A stretch of 64,000 nucleotides of DNA from Anaeramoeba flamelloides. Its lineage: Eukaryota; Metamonada; Anaeramoebidae. The notes under the pieces are model-generated. The model worked only from the letters and a program-made list of their open reading frames with translations. It was not told where the DNA came from and did not search any database. Below, in pieces: positions 47,219 to 64,000 of the stretch. The stretch lies in contig JANTQA010000070.1 of assembly GCA_027625915.1 (NCBI GenBank), forward strand, positions 13,645,001 through 13,709,000, in the 5' to 3' direction. How positions within the stretch are numbered: position 1 is the first letter of the stretch; every line of letters begins with the position of its first letter. The position numbers and the translations under genes were made by a program.

Positions 47219-49028
47219 TTAGTTAAGATCAAATTGCTGTTTAATTTTCAATAATTCAGACTCAAGATTACATTGATCATTTAATTGGTAATATTCAACA
47301 GAATCAGACAATTCTTCAACAATTAATTCTGGATCATCGTCAGCTGTTAATTCAATTGAATTGGTATAAAAATATTTGATTAAAATTTCCAAGCTTTCGA
47401 TTGTTTTATTCGAATAATCTTTAACTTTGTTTGTATTATCTTTTTCATTAACATTATCAAACATTTCCCGAAACAACCCGCTTCTCGCCAATAAAATGAA
47501 TTTGTGAACTGGTATTTCTTCATAATTTCCCTCTTCATCCTCATCCTCGTCCTCGTCCTCATCCTCATCATCATCAATTTTAACCAAAATTTTAAAATCC
47601 TTTGAATCATCATCCTTGTAGAGCTGGGCAATATCCTTTTCAAGTGTATTATCCACAGATGGTGGGAAAGTTAATTGCAAGGCATTAAAAAGTTTGTTCA
47701 AGTTTTTCGTTATCTGAGATCTCATCATGATAAATCCATTTCAAAAAACTCAATGTTTGTTCTTTGTTGATTGATTTTTCTCCAAATAATTTGTTTTGGA
47801 TTTGCTCGATTGTTAATTTGGTTCTGCATTCGAGAAGGGACTTGTGAACTGGGATTTTGTTTCCCAAGGTTCCAATTTCGTAATCACAAAATTTTTTAGA
47901 TTCAAATAAAAGCTCAAGATCTCTGGAAAGTGTATTTTTGAAATCAAGATAAAGAAAGCTAAAAGTTGTTCCACTGGCAATTCGGATCATGTCTTTTGAG
48001 CCCAAATATTGTTTAAAAAAAGTTGGTAAGCTGATTTTTTTTGGAATTTTGTTGTTTTTAATTTCTTCTGTTGGGTAGTTGTTGGAAGAAAAACCCCACA
48101 CATACAATTCATTTTGGTCTGTCAAAATCAAAGTTCGGCTTGTTCCTGTTGCCAATTGGACAGCTTTCTTATCCTTTAGTTGTGGTATTAAGGTAAAAAT
48201 CATTTTTTGGACATCCTGTCCATTTGTTGCCTGTTGGCCGCAGCTATAGGTTTGTCCTTTGTTTGTGATTAAAATGGTGTGGTAACTACATGACCTGACA
48301 GTCAGGATATCCGATCCTTTAAAGTTTTTCACAGCAGTGGGTGAACTTTGCGCAACAGCAGAGCCAATACCTAACTCTCCAAAACTGTTGTTTCCACAGG
48401 AATACAAAAGATCAGGTTTGCTTGTTGTGAAAAAGAAATTCATTGCATAGATTCCTCCAAAGATTCTGCTGACCTTGTCTTGGATATGAATAGGCATTGG
48501 TTCTTGGCCACTGTTTTTGCCAATGCCAAGCCTCCCTGAACCGTTCGATCCTATGGCATACAATTGGTCTCCATTACAAATATAATACACAGAGCAGGAG
48601 CCCATGATAAGTGAATCAACAAACAATTTCTTTTCTTCGAAAAATGTTACATATCTGATCTTTTCAAAAGTGCTTTGGTCTGCATCAAGAAGAGGTACTT
48701 CTTTATAATTGTTAGAATTGGCCAAAGACCAAACCTTGCCCGACTCAGTTAAAATTTGATAGGTTTCATAACTTGCATCAATGTCTTTGATTGTTTCGTT
48801 TTTGGGTAATTGGTATTTCCTTTTCTTCTCATTTTTTTGATAAAACTCCAATTTGTTTGGCTTTTTCCAAACAAGAAAGTTGGTGTTGTTTCCACAGACG
48901 ATCTTTTTTATTGTTTGGGTTTTTTTGATTTTGGTTTCGGTCCATTTGGGTAAATTGTTGTTGTTTTCTTTGGTAACGGAACTGAATTGTCTTGACCCAG
49001 TAAGATAAACAGAGGACTCCTTTGACAT
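47219..49028 (-). pseudogene. Second RCC1-BTB copy, single-base frameshift
   Basis: A duplicate of 31522-33330, including about 70 bp of 3' flank and about 58 bp of 5' flank. By eye there are about 17 substitutions and one inserted A (5 As instead of 4 at about 47688). The insertion ends the first frame after 447 residues (..EKLEQTF), so the second BTB domain is cut off; its sequence continues in another frame at 47219-47728. All substitutions lie upstream of that point, in the RCC1 half, and most change residues (e.g. NTYGESGIGSTVA to NSFGELGIGSAVA). It may be a young pseudogene, a gene for a shorter RCC1 plus half-BTB protein, or an assembly error at a homopolymer. Confidence 0.88.
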
Positions 49029-49087
49029 TTTTGATAAAACACAAATAACTGAGAAAAAATATTGTTTGATGTTAAAAAAATGATTCC

Positions 49088-49838
49088 GTTTGTGGAATTT
49101 TAAGAATCTCTAGAATTTAAAATGTGAACTTAAAAAGATTAAAATTGTTCAAATGAAATCAGTTCATATCAACACTTTTTTTTTGTTAAAGTTACGATTT
49201 CAAATAATTTTTCAAAAAACAAATAATAACTGGAAATACATTAACCCTTCTGTAAAAAAAAGTGTAGTGAGGAAAAAAGTACAGCACTGATCCTAGAATA
49301 AGAAACATGACAAAAAAAAAAAGTAAAATCAATTCAAAAAAGAAACCAATTATCTTTAATAATTATCTGTTATTTTATTTTCAATCCAACTCAATTAACA
49401 CAATTTAAACATACTTTATTATCGAAATTGTTGTTAAGAAGATTTTGTGTATCCCAAAAATAGTCAATTTTTTCAACAAATTTTTCAATGATTGATCTAT
49501 CAAATGAAAAAAAACATCTGAAAAGATAGTATAAGAGAACTGGTATTGTGTTCTGAGTAATCAGTTTTGTCTCTAATTATTGATTTTTTCTTTTATTAAT
49601 TAATCTTAATTTTAATTTTCCGGTTCGATTAAGGTTCTGATTTAATTACCAGGTTTATCTTTTTTTTCCATTTTTTTTTGATATATTTTTCAAGGGTTAT
49701 GTTTCTTTTTTCGATTGGTTCTTTCCAAATTTGAATTTAAAATTCAAACAAATAGGCATTGATCACTTTTTTTGAGAAAACAAATATATCATATCTTATA
49801 TTCATGATTTCATTATTTTTTAAAATTATCAATAATGT
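49088..49838. other. Intergenic, nothing recognised
   Basis: AT-rich; it includes the upstream region of the second RCC1-BTB copy beyond the duplicated segment. No gene or clear repeat. Confidence 0.4.
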
Positions 49839-49889
49839 TTTTTTTTTTTTTTTTATTTTGAAGGGAGGAAACTAGTTTCCTCTTACAGC

Positions 49890-50065
49890 CCTTAGGTTTT
49901 CCATAATTTAAAAGAATTGAGTAAAATCAAAGATTCTTCTCTATTCTTTTGAATTCTGGAAAACCGCCTTTTGCTTTTTTTTTAATTTAAGAAATATAAA
50001 GAAAATTTCAACAAATTTTCTGTTTATTTCTTAAATTAAAAAAAAGCTAGGCACTTTTCCTAATT
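49890..50065. repeat. Hairpin array A9, at an occupied/empty site
   Basis: Two modules: CCATAATTTAAAAGAATTGA closing at GAATTCTGGAAA, and TTTAATTTAAGAAATATAAA closing at TTTATTTCTTAAATT, ending near AGCTAGGCACTT. The related LINE at about 42100 reads directly through (CAAATTAGGTCTGTAAGAGG), so this array is an insertion. Confidence 0.85.
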
Positions 50066-50429
50066 TCTAAATTTTTGTTTAGAAATTTTAATAAAGAGTC
50101 AAAATTTTCTTTATCTTTAGCCAATGATAAAATATATAATGAGTCTTTATTTTGAATAATACCAAAGATTTAATTGCTTATTATTTTTATTTATTTGAAT
50201 TAATTCCTTAATCAAAATTTTTCGATTTTTTCCATGTAATGGGCAGTCCCATAGAAAATGATCGATATCTTGTATTATTTCCTGATTAGAATGATTTTCA
50301 CATAAGTTGCAGAATTTTGTTTTTAATTTATTTTTATCATAAACATAATGATATCTGTTTAGATAATTTGTGAATATTTCTTAATTTTAAAATGGAAGTT
50401 GAGCCTACCCATTTTAATTATTTTGGTTG

Positions 50430-50790
50430 TTAGATTTTTTTTTAATTTAAGAAAGAACAGAAAATTTATTTAATTTTCTGTTTATTTCTTAAATTAAAAA
50501 AAAACCCTGTTAACTTTTCCAGAATTCAAAAGAATTGAGTAAAACCTTTAATTTTTCTCTATTTTTTTGAATTCTGGAAAATCTACGTATTTCATGGACA
50601 CTTCAAATAGGTTTTCCAGAATTTAAAAGAATAGAGTAAAATCTTTAATTTTTTTCTATTCCTTTGGATTTTGTAAAACTACGGCTAGATTTTCTTGAGT
50701 TTTCTGTTTATTTGAAAAATCTATTGATTTTACAAATAAAACAGAAAACCTCAAGAAAACCTAGGCACTTGACGGCACTTGACGGCACGA
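50430..50790. repeat. Hairpin array A10
   Basis: Four well-preserved palindromes in a row: the AATTTAAGAAAGAACAG type, two of the CCAGAATT...GAATTCTGG type and the GAGTTTTCTGTTTATTTG type. It ends with the direct repeat GGCACTTGACGGCACTTGAC (about 50763-50788). One of the best copies for defining the modules. Confidence 0.85.
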
Positions 50791-50959
50791 CTGTTTGTTG
50801 ATATTGTTATTGTAATTAATATTTTTTAAATATTCTTGATCTTTCCACCCAGAACTATTTATAATTAACTTTTGTCTAAAAGCATTTAGGTCTACATTTA
50901 ATAATTTTTAAATAACCTATTTCCCAATTAATATTTTCATCCTTTTTCTTGGAAAATTA

Positions 50960-51414
50960 AAATTATCAATAATTGAGAAAAATATTAAAACAAACTGATA
51001 TTATGGATAACAATAAAAAGATTTCAAAAACTTAACTCTGGAACTATTATGGCGAAATAGTAGATGTAAAAAAAAGTGATGATTTTTTTTGAAGTTTTTA
51101 AAACTATAATTGAGATAAATTAGTAAAATTGTTTATAGTCACCAAATATTTTTTTTTTATAAATTAAGACAAACTAAATCCATTATTGGAGTCTTTTACA
51201 GATATTTTCATCTCATTTTAGCTTTTCTACCTTTCAATTTCATCAGAGTTGTCTTAGAGGATAGTATTAAAAATTAAATATTTTTTTTTTTAATTCGAAA
51301 TGAAGGTGTCTCGAATTAGGGAAAAAAGAATATTTTTAGTACAATCCATATCTTTAAAATTAAGGATATTCGTAATCATCCATAATATTTAACCAGATTA
51401 AGTTTTTATGTAAA
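50960..51414. other. Non-coding gap
   Basis: AT-rich DNA between the LINE copy and MITE B; nothing recognised. Confidence 0.35.
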
Positions 51415-51915
51415 GTAGTGAAAAAAATACTGAATATGAAAATAACCCCTGACAAGATTTTTAATTTACAATATTTGGAAAAGTGTTTTGTAATTTCTTT
51501 TATTTTCAATTAAATCCTTTTTATCAATAACCAAATTTTTTAGGAATCAAGTAATAAACCTACCTAAAGTCGATTAAAGTAGGGAATCTATAGAATACTC
51601 AAGTAATTGTTTGATAATAGTAGTATAAAAACTTTTTTTTTTTAAAAAAAAAATAGAGTTTTATCGAGCTTTACGAAACAATTTGGAAAATTGTAATTTT
51701 TATTCTTGTTTTTTGATTAACTGGATGGCCTTTTGAATAAGCAAGATTTCATTAATCACCATTCAAATACGTGAGTGAGTTTAAATTTAAAAAGTTTGAT
51801 TCTTAAAAAAAGGATTTGATCTTAAATAAAAGAAATTATAAAACACCTTTCCTTATATTCATAATTAACAAACTTGAGAGGGATTTTTTTATTTCTAGGT
51901 ATTTTTTTCACTACT
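51415..51915. mobile_element. MITE family B, copy 3
   Basis: About 501 bp, ends GTAGTGAAAAAAATACTG and, reversed, GTAGTGAAAAAAATACCTAG. The core CCTACCTAAAGTCGATTAAA is shared with the other two copies. The arms have drifted more than in copy 1. Confidence 0.75.
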
Positions 51916-52232
51916 ATATTTGATTAAAAAACACTCTTTTTATTAAATAAAAATACAATTATGAAACAATAAAATTGAGAATTTCAAGTTTGAGAAAAAG
52001 AATAAGTTAATTAACTTTTCATACATGTTAATCGAGTTTATTTACTATATAATCAAAATCAATGAAATTAAAATTCTTGAGGGTGTTGCATTCGTTGATT
52101 TTAGTATTTAAAACTTGTTTTAAAAGTATCTAGTTAAGAAAATAGGGTGTTTATTGTGTAGAAAATGTTAAAGAATTGGGAATATGAGTATTACTTTAAT
52201 TCAAACTATTGGAGAACTAATTTAAATTATAA
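51916..52232. other. Non-coding gap
   Basis: AT-rich; no gene, RNA or repeat recognised. Confidence 0.35.
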
Positions 52233-52409
52233 TACAGTCAGTTTCACTTTTAAGACACAAACTTTCAACGAAATTTAAGGCACAAAAAAAATCTCAAATT
52301 AAGGCACAAAATACAAATTCTAGTAAAATAAATTATAAAAATAATAATTCCATATTTTGTGCCTTAAATTTCGTTGAAAGTTTGTGTCTTAAAAGTGGAA
52401 CTGACTGTA
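52233..52409. mobile_element. Palindromic MITE family A, copy 4
   Basis: 177 bp, shorter by an internal loss in the right arm. Starts TACAGTCAGTTTCACTTTTA, ends AAAGTGGAACTGACTGTA. Confidence 0.9.
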
Positions 52410-52489
52410 ACTGATATTTTTAAAAAGGTTTTAATCATCTCTTAAATTTATATATTGGAAAAAATAACTAATAATATATATGAATTGCC

Positions 52490-53190
52490 CTAGGTTTTGA
52501 AGAATTTTTAAAAAAATCAGTAAAAACAAGGTTTTTACAATATTCTTTTGAATTCTAGAAAGACATCATAATCTTTTCTCGGGGGTTGTTTTATTCGTAA
52601 AATATTGTAACTTTCAAAACTAAAATAGAAGGCCCACCTAAAGGTTTCTTAGGCTCTTTTTTATTTCCGAAATAACCTGAAAAATAAATTTATTTTTTAA
52701 TAATTTCTAAAATTAAAACAAAGCTAACAGCGGTTTTCCAGAATTCCAAAGAATCGAACACAATCTATCATTTAGTTTATCCTTTTAAATTCTGGGTAAT
52801 CTAAAGAAAGAAAAACGTCAATTGCCTTCAAGTACCGAGATTTTCTTGATATTTTCTATTTTATTTGTGAAGTGTTCTAGGTTTTTTTGAGGTTATCTAT
52901 TTTATTTATGAAGTTTTCTTATGTTTTTTTGAGGTTTTCTATTTTATTTGTGAAGTGTTATAGGTTTTTTTTACTTTTTGAAATAAACAGAAAATTTTAA
53001 TAAATTTTCGGTTTATTTCCAAAAGTAAAAAAAACCTAACGAAAACTTTCCACATAAATAGAAAACTCAAAAAAACCTAATGAAAATTAGCAGATTTCAC
53101 AAATAAATAGAAAACTCAAAAAAAACTAACGGAATATTCGTAAGAGGAAATTAATTTCCTCCCTTCACTGTTAAAAAAAAAAAAAAAATC
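52490..53190 (+). repeat. Hairpin array A11 with LINE 3' tail
   Basis: A long array of palindromic modules, including a CCAGAATTCCAAAGAATCG type, tandem units of the GAGGTTTTCTATTTTATTTG type at about 52850-52970 and the TTTTGAAATAAACAGAAAAT type. It is followed directly by GTAAGAGGAAATTAATTTCC (from 53141) and poly-A at about 53174-53188. There is no LINE body, so the unit looks like array plus borrowed LINE 3' end. Confidence 0.75.
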
Positions 53191-53399
53191 AAACTCAAAA
53201 ATTCATTACTGGTATTTGAATTATAAATAGGAAAAAATTTCACTTCATTTTGAATTTCCTTTTTCTAACAACACCACAGATTACAAACTATTTTTTTGAA
53301 AACTCCATTGGCAAAAGAAAAATATGGAAAAAAAGGTGAACTTTTTAACACATTTAGAATTCAAATACGATTAAAAAAAATGTTAAAAAAAACTGAAAA

Positions 53400-53580
53400 G
53401 TGATCGATCCAACTCTGATTTACTTTGGGTTCGCTTTTTTTTCACAAAAAGAACCACAAATGATAATTTTTGTTTCAAAGTTTCAATATTTTATGGCACC
53501 CAAAAATTCTTTTTTCAATATGGTTCTCGCTATGAAAAATTTCTAAAATAGACAATTCTTACTGTTTCTTGAAAAAAAAT
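53400..53580 (-). mobile_element. TIR element family C, fragment
   Basis: Matches 10530-10700 (CTGATTTACTTTGGGTTCGC; TTTCAAAGTTTCAATATT). Only the end of the element remains. Confidence 0.6.
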
Positions 53581-54774
53581 GATATTTTTAATAGACCCAT
53601 GCAAAATTATATCCTATCCCCCCCCCCCCCTCCCCTCCCTAAAAGTATTAGAAACAATATGTGTTATTGTCTTGATCTTTACAATCAAATATAAATTTAA
53701 AAATTTTTAATTAGATATAAATAAAAAAAGAGAAGAAATTTTCACTTCATATCCTTTTCATTTGTTTCGAAAAAGAGTTTTTCAAAGAAATTTATTATTA
53801 GTTGTGCAATTTCTATTAATTTAGTTTGGTCCCTTTTTGTTTGTGTAAGTATGGGTATATATCAATTGGGCTAACAATCCTAAAAGAAAGTCTATTTTGA
53901 AGAATTTGAAAAAAGATCATTCACCAAAATTTTATTGTTTGAACTATTTAAGGGTTATATTTTTCGGTGAAAACAGTAAAATAATGGATAAAATCACCCT
54001 TGAAAGACTTATGTAATCCAACTAATATTTGTCCAAGGAGAATTTCTCTTTGAAAAAATGTGAAATTTTCATATTTTCAACAATTTTCACAATTTTTACC
54101 TTGTTAGATCTTCCAAAATTTTGATTTTGATATTTTAGAATTTCCTTTTCAACTTTCTGAACTCAAGTAATTCCTCTAGAGACTGTTCTGAATATTTTTT
54201 ACATTAGCTTTTACAAGTTTGAAGTGATCTCAAATTTGAGCTTGAACTTGAAAATCCCAAAAAGCCATTTTTTAGCAATTATTTTTTTTGTTATTTTCAA
54301 TTTTCCTTTTCATTGAAAAACAAAGAAAAAAAGTCTGAGTGAAAAGGTAAAAAGGACAAAAAATATTGTTTTTTTTTTTTGTACACATTCTTCTGTGTGA
54401 AAATTTTTTGTGAGAATCGAAAGTGAAATATCACAATTACTCAACACTCTCAAGGGGGGGAACGTAGTCCTTAAATGAAAGAACTAATAAATGTTTTTTT
54501 CATTAATTGCCCACTCTGTTTTGTTATGATCAAGAAAAAAAAATGATTTGGATAATGTGGGCACTGAGAATTTTAAAATCTAAGAGCCATTATTGATTTA
54601 ATATTTGTCCTTAAATTTTCAGAAAACAATAATTTTTTGACATTTAATGCAATGAAAGAAGAAAAAAAATGATCACTTAAAGGATTAGTATTGTTAGACT
54701 GACTTTTAGATTGGAAAAATTTGAGAATAAACATTTAAAAAACTAGCAAGATCATTTTTCAAAAAAGTGCACAA
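53581..54774. other. Upstream region of the TMEM181-like gene
   Basis: Includes a C-rich tract at about 53610-53638, an oddity in this AT-rich DNA, and G8 near 54455. Otherwise AT-rich. Presumably holds the promoter of the gene starting at 54775; I can name no element. Confidence 0.4.
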
Positions 54775-62401
<7,627 letters not shown>

Positions 62402-62930
62402 TTAAATAATAATAACAGTAACAATAATAACTTGGACAATTTAAACTGAAATTTTCTTTAATAACCCTTTACATCTAGAGAAAGCGGAAATAATTTAAAT
62501 TGTTACACAAAAAATAATATAAATTATTCCGATATTCTTTTGTTTTTGTTTCATTACTTAACTATATTTTAATAGTTATTTATGTTTTATAATAATAATA
62601 ATTAAATCGTTTTTATTTGGTGATTTATTTTTATCATTAATAATGAAATTGAAATACATTGATAACTATTTGTAAATCTTCTCTAGAAATTTCTTTTAAT
62701 TTTTACTAAAATTAAAAATTTATTATCAAAACAATTTTTTATAGAAATTTTTTTGTGGATGTTTTTTTTTTTTTTTAAGGAATTCTTTGAGATTAGAAAG
62801 ATTGTATTATTTTTACTTTTTGAGTTTTTTATTATTTTAATTTGTCAAATTAATAAACACTTACTTTTTTAAACAATCAATGAAACTTGGTAAACAAACA
62901 TATTTACTTGTTTTATCAGAAATCATTATG
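62402..62930. other. 3' flank of the TMEM181-like gene
   Basis: Contains (AAT)n-like sequence after the stop, probably part of the 3' untranslated region, then AT-rich DNA. Nothing else recognised. Confidence 0.4.
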
Positions 62931-62934
62931 ATTT

Positions 62935-63225
62935 TTAAATTCTGGAAAACTGTAGTTAGGTTTAATTGGGTTTTCTGTTTATTGTCAAAATCAATAGATT
63001 TTCGTTAGGTTTTTTTACTTTAGAAATAAAACAGAAAACCTCAAAAAAACCTAGAACATTTAACAAATAAACAGAAAACCTCAAAAAAACCTCCATTAGT
63101 TTTTTTTTTAATTTAAGAAATAAATCGAAAATTAAATAAATTTTAGGTTAATAACTTAAATTAAAAAGAAATGGCTGTTAGAGGAAATTACACCCCTCTA
63201 TTATAATAAAAAAAAAGATTATTTT
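62935..63225 (+). repeat. Hairpin array A12 with LINE 3' tail
   Basis: Modules GGGTTTTCTGTTTATTGTC/TTAGAAATAAAACAGAAAAC, a GAAAACCTC unit and AATTTAAGAAATAAATCG/ATAACTTAAATTA. Then comes GGCTGTTAGAGGAAATTACA, a decayed LINE 3' end, and an A run at about 63210-63219. Again there is no LINE body. Confidence 0.65.
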
Positions 63226-63284
63226 TTTCAAATTTAAAATGATTTAATATTTAATCTTTTTATTATAAACTCAATTCCAAAAAA

Positions 63285-64000
63285 TGGGGCACACCTTCAA
63301 AATCAATTTAATTCCAAAAAAAGTGATATTTAACTATTAAATAGCAACATTAGATATTAAAATCAATGTAAATAATTTTAAAGTTAATTATTTATCATTT
63401 TTTTCCATTATTTTTTGATTTTTGATTTTTTTTGTATTCTTTTTTTTTCAAATGAAAAAAAAAATAAAATTTTTTACAAAACTTTTCGAAAATCTCAAAA
63501 TCACTATAAAATGAAATTTAAAAGTTTTCTTTCTGATCACAAAAAAAATTTTTTTCTCTCTCAAAAAGAAAAAAGATTCTTTTTTTATTGAGAAAAAAAT
63601 TTTTTGAAAAAAAATCTTGATATGGGGTGCTATAGTACATGTCCTACAAACCGACCTTATTATCATTAATGGAAGTGTGGATACTGAATGTATTATTAAT
63701 GATATTATCAAAAAAAATCAAATGTAATTCAACTCGCTAATTCAGAATATGGTGAGTTGAAATTGATTTTCCAAAAGGATGGAGCTTGTCCACATACTTC
63801 AAAAAAAAACTCAAATTTACTTAAATCAGGGATGTAATGTTCTTGACCCTTGACCCCCAATTCCATAGATTTAAATCCAATTGGTAGTTTATGGATACTA
63901 AACTGAAAAATTGTAACCAAAAAACGAAGAAGAATTTTTAAAATTTTCACTAATGTATGGAATACTTTGAGTTGGGAAACCTAAGAAGATTAGTAAATTC
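63285..64000 (+). pseudogene. Tc1/mariner-like transposase remnant (runs off window)
   Basis: The left end ATTCCAAAAAATGGGGCACA (63276) resembles a transposon end. From about 63758 the translation gives KLIFQKDGACPHTSKKT, then YLNQGCNVLDP and, with frame changes, SIDLNPIGSLWILN. This matches the second Asp block and the SPDLNPIEHLW block of Tc1 transposases, but the catalytic Glu is Gly. Dead, and more diverged than the element at 42253. The minus-strand frames at 63448-63950 are shadows. Confidence 0.7.

Larger units (their letters stand above)
49845..50955 (-). mobile_element. LINE type 2 fragment, copy 2
   Basis: Read on the minus strand it runs from about 50955 to the poly-A tail at 49839. 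The zinc motif is intact near 50330-50245: KFCNLCENHSNQ followed by DIDHFLWDC, a CxxC...H...C arrangement. The 3' end is GAGGAAACTAGTTTCCTC (about 49866-49883) before the A tail. Array A10 lies at the same point as A7 in the other copy. Array A9 lies just before the 3' palindrome, where the other copy has none. Confidence 0.8.

Overview
The window is eukaryotic nuclear DNA. It is very AT-rich (about a quarter G+C by eye) and full of homopolymer A/T runs. Spliced genes have GT-AG introns, the proteins carry long Asn, Lys/Glu and Asp/Glu tracts, and stops are standard. An RCC1-BTB gene, a PH-LRR gene and a TMEM181-like gene together suggest a free-living amoeboid protist. An Anaeramoeba-like organism is my guess, from gene style only, not proven.

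Layout. Five host genes or gene copies are well supported. An SR-type splicing factor (minus, 6545-11786) has six exons and one 3.6-kb intron. A single-exon PH + double-LRR protein (minus, 15314-19546) is followed by a single-exon, very charged disordered protein (minus, 23758-27213). An RCC1-BTB gene (minus, 31522-33330) has a near-identical, frameshifted second copy 15.7 kb away (minus, 47219-49028). A TMEM181/Wntless-like eight-span membrane protein (plus, 54775-62401) can be assembled from four exons; the middle intron is 5.8 kb. A decayed Gly/Asn-repeat gene lies at about 5030-5930.

Most of the rest is mobile or repetitive. There are two kinds of LINE remnant, a Tc1-type DD34E transposon at 42253-44240, a second Tc1-like remnant running off the right end, and at least six non-autonomous terminal-inverted-repeat families with several copies each. 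The large introns of the SR and TMEM181-like genes are built largely from these elements.

The most unusual signal is a family of hairpin arrays. Strings of imperfect palindromes of about 60-70 bp are joined by CCTAAC and bounded by short repeats such as GTGCCGTAGAGTGCC. They occur at about a dozen places. Comparison of two LINE copies gives filled and empty sites, so the arrays move. Several sit directly upstream of a LINE 3' end (a perfect palindrome followed by poly-A), which suggests that they borrow LINE machinery.
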